From Bacteroidales bacterium (lineage in GTDB: Bacteria > Bacteroidota > Bacteroidia > Bacteroidales > UBA10428): a stretch of 12,906 bases of DNA. Shown piece after piece: positions 7,032-12,906 of this stretch (its first letter is position 1; every line of letters begins with the position of its first letter). The stretch covers positions 1 to 12,906 of the forward strand of contig JAFGOZ010000518.1 of assembly GCA_016926235.1 (NCBI GenBank), read 5' to 3'. The notes under the pieces are model-generated. The model was not told where the DNA came from. It was given only the letters and a program-made list of their open reading frames with translations, and made no database searches. The translations under genes and the position numbers were made by a program.

Positions 7032-7041
7032 TCACTCCTTT
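7032..7041 (+). repeat. 12-bp repeat, partial copy 3
   Basis: TCACTCCTTT matches the first eight bases of copy 1 (ACTCCTTT) with two extra bases to the left that pair with copy 2. It is followed by TTAAAAATAAT. Confidence 0.5.
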
Positions 7042-7087
7042 TTAAAAATAATTCAGACTACATCAAAATAGGTGAAATTAATTAAAT

Positions 7088-7095
7088 TATTATAA
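7088..7095. repeat. 8-bp target site duplication, left copy
   Basis: TATTATAA directly abuts the left end of the IS982-type element and is repeated exactly at 8127-8134. Confidence 0.85.
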
Positions 7096-7112
7096 ACGCG
7101 TTGTGCTATTAA
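7096..7112 (+). repeat. IS982 terminal inverted repeat, left
   Basis: ACGCGTTGTGCTATTAA pairs with 8110-8126 without mismatch. The transposase stop codon TAA (7109-7111 on the minus strand) lies within it. Confidence 0.9.
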
Positions 7113-8018
7113 GATGCCAACGCATATTTTAAATGGTTTAACAGTTTTTCGTTTTGATAATTGATATACTGTAACGTTGTTACAGCAGTGATTTTACAGA
7201 GGATGCGTAGTGAAAGACCTTTTGTCGTCTTGGCATAATTTCTTTTCAGCATCAGTTGATCACAAAGTTGAGAGAAGAGAGTTTCAATACGTTTACGTGA
7301 CTTGTTGAAAACAAAAAGGAAAAGGTTTTTTGAAATGCTGATTGGATCTGAAAGGTGTCTCTAACCTTATTTGCCTGGAGGTGAACAAGTCAAGCTGAAT
7401 GGGTTCTGAGATGTACGCTTTATCTGCGATCAATGTGCAATTGGTTATTCCTGAGTGTTTTACTTCATTCAAATAATGAATGTTATGGATACTTGCCTTG
7501 GTCAAATCCATGCTGGAAAATATTCCTCTAAGCGAGGTTGCCAAGTGCAACTTATATCCAAAGTACCAGGATTGACTGACCGCAGAATACCCTTTATCAG
7601 GAGCGGTTTCAAAATCCTCTTTGCAGATTATACAGGATTTTTCTCTGGCGATCCGACAAATGGGTATTGGAATTGAGTCAACCAAATAGACATCTTCACC
7701 TACATTCAGAAAGGAAGATATCTTATAGTTTAGCCTGGCAATTAGGTATCCCAGTCGCTTCCTTCGACGATTAAACAGGCTTCTGGAAATGAGATTGGGA
7801 AAATCCTTGTGGTGATCGGATTTAAGTTTTCCAAACAGGTAATTTTCACTATCAATACCGATGGTTTCACCTAAGAGAGAAAATGCAATTATATCACTAT
7901 CAGACATTTTAGGTTTATTGGGATAGAAGTAGAAGTTGGTGTCAGCATTTAAGGAATACTGAAAAAGTGATTTTGTAATGTCCAAAATCTTGTCGAAATT
8001 AGTTTTGAGAGTGTGCAT
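7109..8018 (-). pseudogene. IS982-family DDE transposase with a single frameshift
   Basis: Reading from ATG 8018 gives MHTLKTNFDK, a conserved SLFNRRRKRL block (80-89), the first catalytic aspartate in LVDSIPIP (D114), GYKLHLA, and the second in IADKAYIS (D199). The frame then stops at 7293, after NQHFKKPF. The next frame continues the protein as VFNKSRKRIETLFSQL, with the third catalytic residue (the Glu), to AKTTKGLSLR and a final stop at 7109. The whole span is 910 nt, one more than a multiple of three, so a single extra base between about 7307 and 7335 (a run of A6, T4, T5 and T4 on the coding strand) restores a protein of about 302 residues. An ATG at 8081 would add 21 residues but lacks family support. 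The break separates the acidic triad, so the copy is probably inactive unless the ribosome shifts or the base is a sequencing error. Confidence 0.88.
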
Positions 8019-8109
8019 AATAAGGAACGTTTTTGCGTTAAATAATTCCTTTAAAATACTGATATACAATAAAATGCACAATCTTTTTTGTTATAGTTAT
8101 TAACAAGTT

Positions 8110-8126
8110 TTAATAGCACAACGCGT
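8110..8126 (-). repeat. IS982 terminal inverted repeat, right
   Basis: TTAATAGCACAACGCGT is the exact reverse complement of 7096-7112 and lies 91 bp upstream of the transposase start codon. Confidence 0.9.
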
Positions 8127-8134
8127 TATTATAA
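8127..8134. repeat. 8-bp target site duplication, right copy
   Basis: TATTATAA repeats the 8 bp at 7088-7095 immediately outside the right end of the element. Confidence 0.85.
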
Positions 8135-8250
8135 ATCTAATTTTAATCGATTCAATTGATTCAATGCAGACATTTTATGATTCATCATATTTCGAATGAG
8201 TATGATTTGTTAAATTTTCTATCCAGAACGTTAGCTTATATCATAATACT

Positions 8251-9507
8251 TTGATCTTAAAATTTAGTAAAATTCTACTTAGATTTAGAGGAAGTACTGA
8301 AGCAAAGGTGCTTTCAACAAACTTTCTTTCATTAGCATCATTAAGAATACTTGGCTATATTTTTCCATTAATTACAGTCCCGTATCTGGCAAGAGTGATT
8401 GGAGTTGATAAATTTGGAGAAATTGCATTCGGAGTTTCTACAATTATTTATTTACAAACAATAATCGATTTTGGATTTAATTATACAGCTGTTAGGGATA
8501 TTGCCAGAATTAAAAATGACAAAAACAAAGTATCAGAAATTTTTTCTACAGTAATGATAACTGAAATATTTCTGATGTTTTTTAGTTTTATTTTGTTGAT
8601 ATTTTGTATATATACCTTTTCTTTCTTTTACAAATACCGTCTAATTCTTCTCTTAACCTTCTTATATATTCCTGGTCATATTCTCTTCCCTGCTTGGTTT
8701 TTTCAAGCAATGGAACAAATGAAATATATTACTTTTTTAAATCTGCTTTCAAAATTAATATTTACTTTACTCGTATTTGTTTTCATAAAAGATAAAGGTG
8801 ATTATATTTTTCAGCCTATTTTGACGGCTTTGGGATTTTATGTAAGCGGAATCATTTCAATCTACATAATTATTAAAAAATATAATGTAAGAATAGTCCT
8901 ACCATCTTTTTCTAATATTAAGAATGTCTTGAAGGGAAGTTGGAATATGTTCGTTATTTTATTTCTTCCAAATCTATATTCAAACTTCTCCATAATACTA
9001 CTAAATTCATATGTGGGACAAGTTGCAACGGGATTATATTCAAGCGGATATAAATTCATTGATCTAGCTACTCAATTATTTTCGGTTTTATCACGTACTT
9101 TCTATCCTTTTCTTGCAAGGCGCATAGATAAACATAGTCTATATGTAAAAATCAGTGGCGCAATAAGTATTGTAGCTGTGCTATGTCTTTTCTTTGGTGC
9201 AGATCTCTTGGTAAAGATATTTTATACGGATGAATTTACGGATTCAGCAAAAGTGATAAGAATAATGGCATTAGGTCCTTTATTCTTCTTCTTAATGAAT
9301 ACTTTTGGTCCAAATTACTTATTATTAATTAGAAAGGACCACTTATTAAGGAACATTGTATTTTTTTGTTCAATTGGCGGATTTTTTCTAACATGGATTT
9401 TGATACCAAGGTATTCTTACATTGGTGCTGCAATAACTATTACAGTCGTATGGGGTATAAGGGGAATTCTGACATGGTTTTATGCTTTAAGATATAAAAA
9501 TACGTGA
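8251..9507 (+). CDS. wzx: Wzx-type polysaccharide flippase (MATE-like)
   Basis: This 418-residue, very hydrophobic protein belongs to the polysaccharide transporter family that flips undecaprenyl-linked repeat units across the inner membrane. The family opening is visible: a basic stretch, STNFLSLASLRILGYIFP, then LITVPYLARVIGVDKFGEIAF (residues 41-61), an IDFGFNYTAVRDIA block, and repeated hydrophobic helices to the end, about 12 in all. The frame is open back to about 8206 but contains no ATG; TTG 8251 is the most likely start and gives the usual short N-terminal tail. GTG 8308 would remove part of the first conserved region. The gene is much more AT-rich than the left flank, which is common in O-antigen and capsule loci. 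It lies 124 bp past the IS end, so its promoter may be supplied or disrupted by the insertion. Substrate is unknown. Confidence 0.88.
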   Translation: MILKFSKILLRFRGSTEAKVLSTNFLSLASLRILGYIFPLITVPYLARVIGVDKFGEIAFGVSTIIYLQTIIDFGFNYTAVRDIARIKNDKNKVSEIFSTVMITEIFLMFFSFILLIFCIYTFSFFYKYRLILLLTFLYIPGHILFPAWFFQAMEQMKYITFLNLLSKLIFTLLVFVFIKDKGDYIFQPILTALGFYVSGIISIYIIIKKYNVRIVLPSFSNIKNVLKGSWNMFVILFLPNLYSNFSIILLNSYVGQVATGLYSSGYKFIDLATQLFSVLSRTFYPFLARRIDKHSLYVKISGAISIVAVLCLFFGADLLVKIFYTDEFTDSAKVIRIMALGPLFFFLMNTFGPNYLLLIRKDHLLRNIVFFCSIGGFFLTWILIPRYSYIGAAITITVVWGIRGILTWFYALRYKNT

Positions 9508-9836
9508 TCACATTAAGCATTATAGATATAAATCAATATTTGTACTTAGAAAAAGCACTAATAATAAAAGAAATAATCAGTATTATGATAAAAAGTCATA
9601 CTAAGAAATTGAATCTAAGAAAGCTGAGAGATTATCAGGTAAGGCTACACTTTCATTACTCTTATATAAATAAAAAAAATAAATTCAAATGGCTGTTTTA
9701 ATAGCGTTGTGATATTAGATTAAATTGACATTTTTCATTTAATTTATTTTTATTTTACCGCGACCATAATATAACATAAAGAAAATTTTCGATTTAATAA
9801 TTTCAGAACAAATAGGATTAATAAATATTTTTCAGG
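9508..9836. other. Gene-free AT-rich gap between flippase and CapA-like gene
   Basis: About 330 bp without a supported gene. A GTG-started frame of 65 codons (9504-9701) overlaps the flippase stop but is low-complexity (Ile, Lys, Asn, Tyr) and matches no family I know. A sequence resembling an IS982 terminal repeat lies at 9704-9717. No transposase fragment could be read on either side of it. The region may be the scar of a lost gene or element. Confidence 0.5.
9704..9717 (+). repeat. Solitary IS982-like terminal repeat
   Basis: GCGTTGTGATATTA matches 13 of 14 positions of the IS982 end at 7098-7111 (GCGTTGTGCTATTA), in the same orientation as the left end. No partner end of opposite orientation and no second transposase were found in the window. 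Confidence 0.45.
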
Positions 9837-10973
9837 ATGTCTAAGAACTCTCATACAATCAATATTTTAATAACAGGTGATTTTTGCCCAAATAAACGTG
9901 TTCAAGACCTTATACTCGCTGCAAGGTATGGGGATGTCTATAATGATTTCTATCCAAACTTATTGAATAATGATCTTAATATTACAAATTTAGAATGTCC
10001 GCTAATAAACATAGAAAATCCAATTGATAAAACAGGGCCAACTATACGGGCAAATGAAAAATGTATTGAAATACTTAAGTATGGAAATTTCAATCTCGTC
10101 ACGTTATCAAATAATCATATTATGGATCATGGTAAGCCGGGATTGGTCTCAACAATTCATTTATGCCAAGAAAATCAAATCGAATGTTTAGGTGCAGGAA
10201 GTAATATTGAGGAGGCATCTGAGATTTGGTATAAAAAAATAAAGAATAGTAGAATCGCAATATTGAACTTTTCTGAGATGGAGTTTTCAACTGCGGAGGA
10301 ATTTTTACCAGGTTCTAACCCACTTGATCCAATTAAGAATTTTTACAGCATTCGATTAGCTAAAGAAAACGCAGATTATGTAATCATTATTATTCATGGT
10401 GGACATGAAGGGTATCAGTTGCCCAGTCCAAGAATGGTTAAGACTTATAGATATTTTATTGATTGTGGTGCTGATTTAGTCGTTGGCCATCATCCTCATT
10501 GTTTTAGTGGATATGAGAAGTACAAAGATAAAATGATACACTATAGTTTAGGGAATTTCATTTTTGACGATGAATTAAGTATAAACCAAAGTTGGAATTT
10601 TGGTTATGCAATAAAAGTTATTATAAATAACTCGAAGGTTTTCTCAGAAATTATACCCTATAAGCAATGTAATGGAATTCCTGGTGTTTTTATGCTGAAT
10701 GAAAATGAAAGAATCAAATTTGAAAATGAAATACAAAATCATAGCAAAATAATTCATTCAGAATATATGCTTAAAGAAAGATGGAAGGAGCATATTAAAA
10801 AGCTGAAGAATGAATATATACTACAATTTGAGTGCTTTGATTTTTGGTTGTACGAAGCACTAAGATCCAGAAGATATATTCCATCACCTTTATCTAAGAG
10901 AAAACGATTGCGTTTACTGAATATGTTGAGGTGTCAATCTCATAGGGATATAGCAATTGAAAGTCTAAAATAA
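9837..10973 (+). CDS. CapA-family metallophosphatase (PGA_cap), surface-polymer associated
   Basis: This 378-residue protein carries a complete CapA/PGA_cap calcineurin-like fold. Metal-site motifs are in order: TGDFCP (D15), NLECPL (N51, E53), SNNHIMDHG (N93, H94), IHGGHEGY (H187, H190, E191), GHHPH (H218, H219, H221) and YSLGNFIFD (236-244). The family was named for the poly-gamma-glutamate capsule gene capA, but many members lie in unrelated polysaccharide loci and the exact reaction is unsettled. No signal peptide or membrane segment is visible, so this copy appears cytoplasmic. The C-terminal ~100 residues form a charged, helical tail (KERWKEHIKKLKNEY) specific to this subgroup. The ATG at 9837 follows CAGG. 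The opine-dehydrogenase-like gene is 188 bp downstream on the same strand. No capB, capC or capD is present, so poly-glutamate synthesis is unlikely. Confidence 0.85.
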   Translation: MSKNSHTINILITGDFCPNKRVQDLILAARYGDVYNDFYPNLLNNDLNITNLECPLINIENPIDKTGPTIRANEKCIEILKYGNFNLVTLSNNHIMDHGKPGLVSTIHLCQENQIECLGAGSNIEEASEIWYKKIKNSRIAILNFSEMEFSTAEEFLPGSNPLDPIKNFYSIRLAKENADYVIIIIHGGHEGYQLPSPRMVKTYRYFIDCGADLVVGHHPHCFSGYEKYKDKMIHYSLGNFIFDDELSINQSWNFGYAIKVIINNSKVFSEIIPYKQCNGIPGVFMLNENERIKFENEIQNHSKIIHSEYMLKERWKEHIKKLKNEYILQFECFDFWLYEALRSRRYIPSPLSKRKRLRLLNMLRCQSHRDIAIESLK

Positions 10974-11161
10974 TTATTTGGTTGTATTTACTACAGTAAG
11001 AAGAACTGTTTTACAGATAAATAGAATAATAGATATTGCGAATGATTTGGTATTTGTAATAGCTGTAAATGGAGTAGTATATGTTTGGATATATTTACTC
11101 GTTAACTTTCAGAGATCATCAACAATACAAGGGGAAAATATATTTAAATTAAATAATAGTT

Positions 11162-12256
11162 ATGAAAAAGCTTAATATTACAATTATTGGTGCTGGTAAT
11201 GCTGGTTGTGCTCATGCATTTAAATTATCTGAAAAAGGGCATATTGTTAATTTAGTAAAGACTTCTTCAGCGATTCATAATGAGAACTTTAAAGCTATAG
11301 AAAAAAGTCAGGGGATATGGGCATTAGATCATGTTAATAACGATCTTAAATCTTTTCAGAGAATAAGATTAATTACTAGAGACATGAAAGCAGGTTTGAG
11401 AAATGCAGATGTAATTCTAATTATGACTCAATCCTTGCAGCATGAAATAATTGCAGAGTCCATAGCACCTCATATTGGTAGATCTGTAAAAATGATTATA
11501 GTAATTCCTGGAAATCTTGGCAGTATACTCTTTAATAATGTTTTACAAAATAACAATATTATTTACGCAGAAGGAGAATCAACACCTTTTGATGCTCGTA
11601 TAATTGAACCTGGTTTAGTAAATATTTTATTTAAAAACGTTAGAAATTCTCTAGGATTCTATCCTTCCTCAACAAGCAAAGAAGGTTTATCAATAGCTCA
11701 ATTATTACTTGATTCTTATGTAGACTATAGATCTAATGTAATAGAATCCGCTTTACATAATCCAAACTTGATTGTGCATACAATAGGAGTCATTATGTCT
11801 GCAAGTAGAATTGAATATTCTAGGGGCAACTTTTGGATGTACAGGGAGGCTTTTACTAAATCTATCTGGAATTTAGTAAATGATTTGGATAATGAAAAAA
11901 ATAAAGTAATAGCCTCCTATGGGGGCAAACCTAGTTCCTATCTGGATGAATGTAAATATAGAAATGAGAAAGACATTTCAAAAGACTCCTTGCAGGTATT
12001 CATGTCATATGCAAAGGATGGAGGACCAAAAGGGCCAAAGTCAATTAATTCAAGATATCTTTTTGAAGATGTTCCTAATGGATTATGCTTATTAAGTAGT
12101 TTGGGAGATAAAGCAAACATTGAGACTCCTATTGCCGATTCATTGATTAATATTGCTTCTAGTTTGGTGAAATCAGATTTTAAAAAAACTGGAAGAACCG
12201 TTGAAAAGTTGGGTTGGTCTCAAATGACAATAGATGATATAATTAATAATATTTAA
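11162..12256 (+). CDS. Opine/octopine-dehydrogenase-like NAD(P)-dependent oxidoreductase
   Basis: This 364-residue cytoplasmic enzyme has an N-terminal Rossmann fold with the dinucleotide-binding loop IIGAGNAGCAHA (residues 8-19), a VILIMTQS strand and IPGNLGS (115-121), followed by an octopine/nopaline dehydrogenase C-terminal domain. That domain includes NPNLIVHT with H206 at the position of the family's catalytic histidine. Family members reductively condense an amino acid with a 2-oxo acid, or reverse this, to give N-carboxyalkyl amino acids (opines). Next to CapA, Wza, Wzc and Wzx genes, I infer it makes an opine-like constituent or substituent for the surface polymer; N-(1-carboxyethyl)-lysine is a known O-antigen component in some Proteobacteria. 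A ketopantoate- or glycerol-phosphate-dehydrogenase-like reaction cannot be excluded. Composition is strongly AT-rich, about 33% GC in the first 60 bp, suggesting transfer. ATG 11162 places the Rossmann strand at residue 4. Confidence 0.78.
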   Translation: MKKLNITIIGAGNAGCAHAFKLSEKGHIVNLVKTSSAIHNENFKAIEKSQGIWALDHVNNDLKSFQRIRLITRDMKAGLRNADVILIMTQSLQHEIIAESIAPHIGRSVKMIIVIPGNLGSILFNNVLQNNNIIYAEGESTPFDARIIEPGLVNILFKNVRNSLGFYPSSTSKEGLSIAQLLLDSYVDYRSNVIESALHNPNLIVHTIGVIMSASRIEYSRGNFWMYREAFTKSIWNLVNDLDNEKNKVIASYGGKPSSYLDECKYRNEKDISKDSLQVFMSYAKDGGPKGPKSINSRYLFEDVPNGLCLLSSLGDKANIETPIADSLINIASSLVKSDFKKTGRTVEKLGWSQMTIDDIINNI

Positions 12257-12302
12257 ATGAATTGTCAAATTTAATAATGGATATATTTTAATATTAGTGC
12301 AT

Positions 12303-12317
12303 CACTAGTGTCCGATT
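12303..12317. mobile_element. Probable outer end of the leftward IS4-type remnant
   Basis: CACTAGTGTCCGATT directly follows the stop codon of the minus-strand transposase fragment (TAA at 12316-12318). It starts with the palindrome CACTAGTG (12303-12310). Sequence of this kind, a short terminal stretch beyond the transposase stop, is what an IS end should look like, but the matching end is missing and the exact boundary is not defined. Confidence 0.4.
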
Positions 12318-12597
12318 AAATCCAACTGATTTTCAGTTGTTTATTATATGGTTCTTTGACGTCTTGGTAATTCTGATTTGTAAACAGCTCATTTAGAGGC
12401 GTTTTGTCAAGTAGAGAAATGCTCAATATCTGCAATATTTCGTAGGTTGGGCGATCAACTTTCAATTTGTTACGAACCAATGCGACCAGGCAATAAGCAA
12501 TTATTGCTGAGTAAACCTGGATTTTCACTGCATTTAGTGTCGTACCCCAGAAAGATTTGATCTTCAAGTGTTGTTTTATCCAATTGAACGCTTTATG
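12316..12597 (-). pseudogene. C-terminal fragment of an IS4-type transposase (leftward copy)
   Basis: About 93 codons on the minus strand encode the end of an IS4-family DDE transposase. The segment FNWIKQHLKIKSFWG, then NAVKIQVYSAIIAYCLVALV and a leucine-rich tail (YEILQILSISLLD) match the C-terminal part of this family, which follows the catalytic Glu region. Homology begins at the F of the usual ELFFKWIKQ block. The codons before it (HKAF) belong to the palindrome at 12587-12618 and not to the family. All of the N-terminal and catalytic domains are missing. The natural stop (12316) and the adjoining IS end are kept. It cannot encode an active enzyme. Confidence 0.8.
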
Positions 12598-12618
12598 GAA
12601 AGCTTTGCATAAAGCGTT
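12587..12618. repeat. 32-bp near-perfect palindrome joining two IS4 fragments
   Basis: Eleven-bp arms AACGCTTTATG and CATAAAGCGTT flank GAAAGCTTTG, whose core AAAGCTTT is itself palindromic. Thirty of 32 positions are symmetric; only the G/G pair beside the core breaks symmetry. The centre lies at 12602/12603. Reading outward in either direction, the arm encodes HKAF and then enters the C-terminal part of an IS4-type transposase. Confidence 0.75.
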
Positions 12619-12832
12619 TAAGAAAATGAAGCAGAATTTCCAGTTGCACTACTTCTACGGTGAAAACGAGAATGCCATCAGAACCCAGGTCTGGTGTACG
12701 CTGATTGCCCAATTATTGCTGACGGTCATTCAGAAAATGGCACAGACTAAGAAAGCATTCTCAGTGGTAGCAGCCCTTGTAAGGATGCATCTGATTAGTA
12801 TGCTGGATGTGAGTGAACTACTAGAAGTGAGT
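12608..12832 (+). pseudogene. C-terminal fragment of a second IS4-type transposase (rightward copy)
   Basis: About 75 codons on the plus strand encode the same C-terminal region as the leftward fragment but from a different, diverged family member: FKKMKQNFQLHYFYG, NAIRTQVWCTLIAQLL, KKAFSVVAALVRMHLISMLD, then SELLE. Homology begins at the same residue as in the leftward copy, immediately after the palindromic HKAF codons. The frame stays open to TGA 12896-12898, but after about 12832 it reads through IS21-like terminal repeats, so the last ~22 residues are not part of the transposase. There is no upstream catalytic domain. The open frame from 12557 crosses the other fragment on the opposite strand and should not be taken as a gene. 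Confidence 0.75.
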
Positions 12833-12874
12833 ATTCCGGACAAAGTGTACAGTGGATTCGGAGTAAAGTGTACA
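12833..12874. mobile_element. Two direct repeats resembling an IS21-family end
   Basis: ATTCCGGACAAAGTGTACA (12833-12851) and ATTCGGAGTAAAGTGTACA (12856-12874) are near-identical 19-bp units with a 23-bp period, ending in the GTGTACA motif. Multiple internal repeats with such motifs are typical of IS21-family termini. No istA or istB sequence is in the window, so the element would lie to the right or is only a remnant. It appears to truncate the rightward IS4 fragment. Confidence 0.45.
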
Positions 12875-12906
12875 CCTCCTTTGGTGATTGATTCGTGATC
12901 TAAAAA

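Larger units (their letters stand above)
6711..7087. other. Intergenic stretch with several inverted repeats
   Basis: No gene is visible over about 380 bp between wzc and the IS982 target duplication. Composition is AT-rich apart from an island at about 6835-6895. It contains a 12-bp motif in three places and two orientations, a 14-bp perfect palindrome, and an 8-bp stem with an 11-nt loop, each listed separately. I see no clear factor-independent terminator for the wza-wzc operon; the run of seven T at about 6899-6905 is not preceded by an obvious stem. The region may be a remnant of a lost gene or older element. Confidence 0.5.
7096..8126 (-). mobile_element. IS982-family insertion sequence, complete ends, frameshifted transposase
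   Basis: The element is 1031 bp. It is bounded by perfect 17-bp terminal inverted repeats, ACGCGTTGTGCTATTAA at 7096-7112 and its reverse complement at 8110-8126, and flanked by an 8-bp duplication TATTATAA. Size, single transposase gene, AC-starting ends and target duplication all fit IS982. The transposase lies on the minus strand and its stop codon falls inside the left repeat. Insertion occurred in the intergenic region between wzc and the flippase gene, so no capsule gene was cut. However, the element separates the flippase from any promoter or leader upstream of wzc. The perfect ends and duplication point to a recent insertion. Confidence 0.92.

Noticed and set aside
8149..8166. Short tandem repeat GATTCAAT in the flippase leader
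   Set aside because: Two 8-bp copies in AT-rich DNA are not sufficient evidence for a functional site or CRISPR-like array.
9504..9701. 65-codon frame overlapping the flippase stop
   Set aside because: GTG start, low-complexity Ile/Lys/Asn/Tyr composition and no similarity to anything I know.
9837..10973. Poly-gamma-glutamate capsule synthesis operon
   Set aside because: Only a CapA-like gene is present; no capB or capC ligase genes occur beside it.
10978..11175. 65-codon frame with TTG start between the CapA-like and opine-dehydrogenase genes
   Set aside because: It overlaps the well-supported start of the dehydrogenase gene and shows no domain; the hydrophobic stretch is expected from T-rich sequence.
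12587..12618. Integron attC or Xer/dif-type recombination site
   Set aside because: The palindrome lacks the bipartite core sites of attC and does not resemble a dif consensus; no integrase is nearby.

Overview
The window looks like a Bacteroidota chromosome, probably order Bacteroidales or Marinilabiliales. The reasons are a FISUMP-domain protein, the Bacteroidota-type orphan HsdR_N protein beside holA sequence, a Bacteroidota-style AMP nucleosidase N-terminus, Wza/Wzc-type capsule export genes, and the general lack of strong Shine-Dalgarno sites. Taxonomy is inferred from family resemblance only.

The left part (1-3000) is relatively GC-rich housekeeping or accessory DNA. It holds the end of an unidentified gene, a FISUMP protein, a minus-strand cluster (holA C-terminal remnant, rhomboid protease, GmhB-like HAD phosphatase), and a divergent HsdR_N-like nuclease-domain protein. 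Between the last two, 2073-2488 is a broken patchwork: the first ~38 codons of an AMP nucleosidase run out of frame into only the last ~70 codons of DNA polymerase III delta.

After a ~560 bp gene-free stretch, the sequence becomes AT-rich and enters a surface-polysaccharide (capsule or O-antigen) locus on the plus strand: a Wza-type outer-membrane export lipoprotein, a Wzc-type chain-length regulator fused to a tyrosine kinase, a Wzx-type flippase, a CapA-like metallophosphatase, and an opine/octopine-dehydrogenase-like enzyme. Wza and Wzc would export the polymer and Wzx would flip lipid-linked repeat units. The last two genes may supply or modify an unusual constituent. No glycosyltransferase, polymerase or initiating transferase lies in the window, so the locus is either incomplete here or has been broken up.

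Mobile DNA interrupts the locus. An IS982-family element (7096-8126) has perfect 17-bp inverted repeats, an 8-bp target duplication and a frameshifted transposase, and sits between wzc and wzx. A lone sequence resembling its terminal repeat lies at 9704-9717. The right end (12300-12906) is an IS graveyard: C-terminal pieces of two diverged IS4-type transposases face away from each other across a 32-bp near-perfect palindrome, followed by direct repeats that look like an IS21-family end.

No RNA gene, tRNA or CRISPR array was seen. I did not find a clear new defence or other novel system. The best candidates for follow-up are the amn/holA patchwork, the mirror-image IS4 remnant, and the CapA plus opine-dehydrogenase pair.
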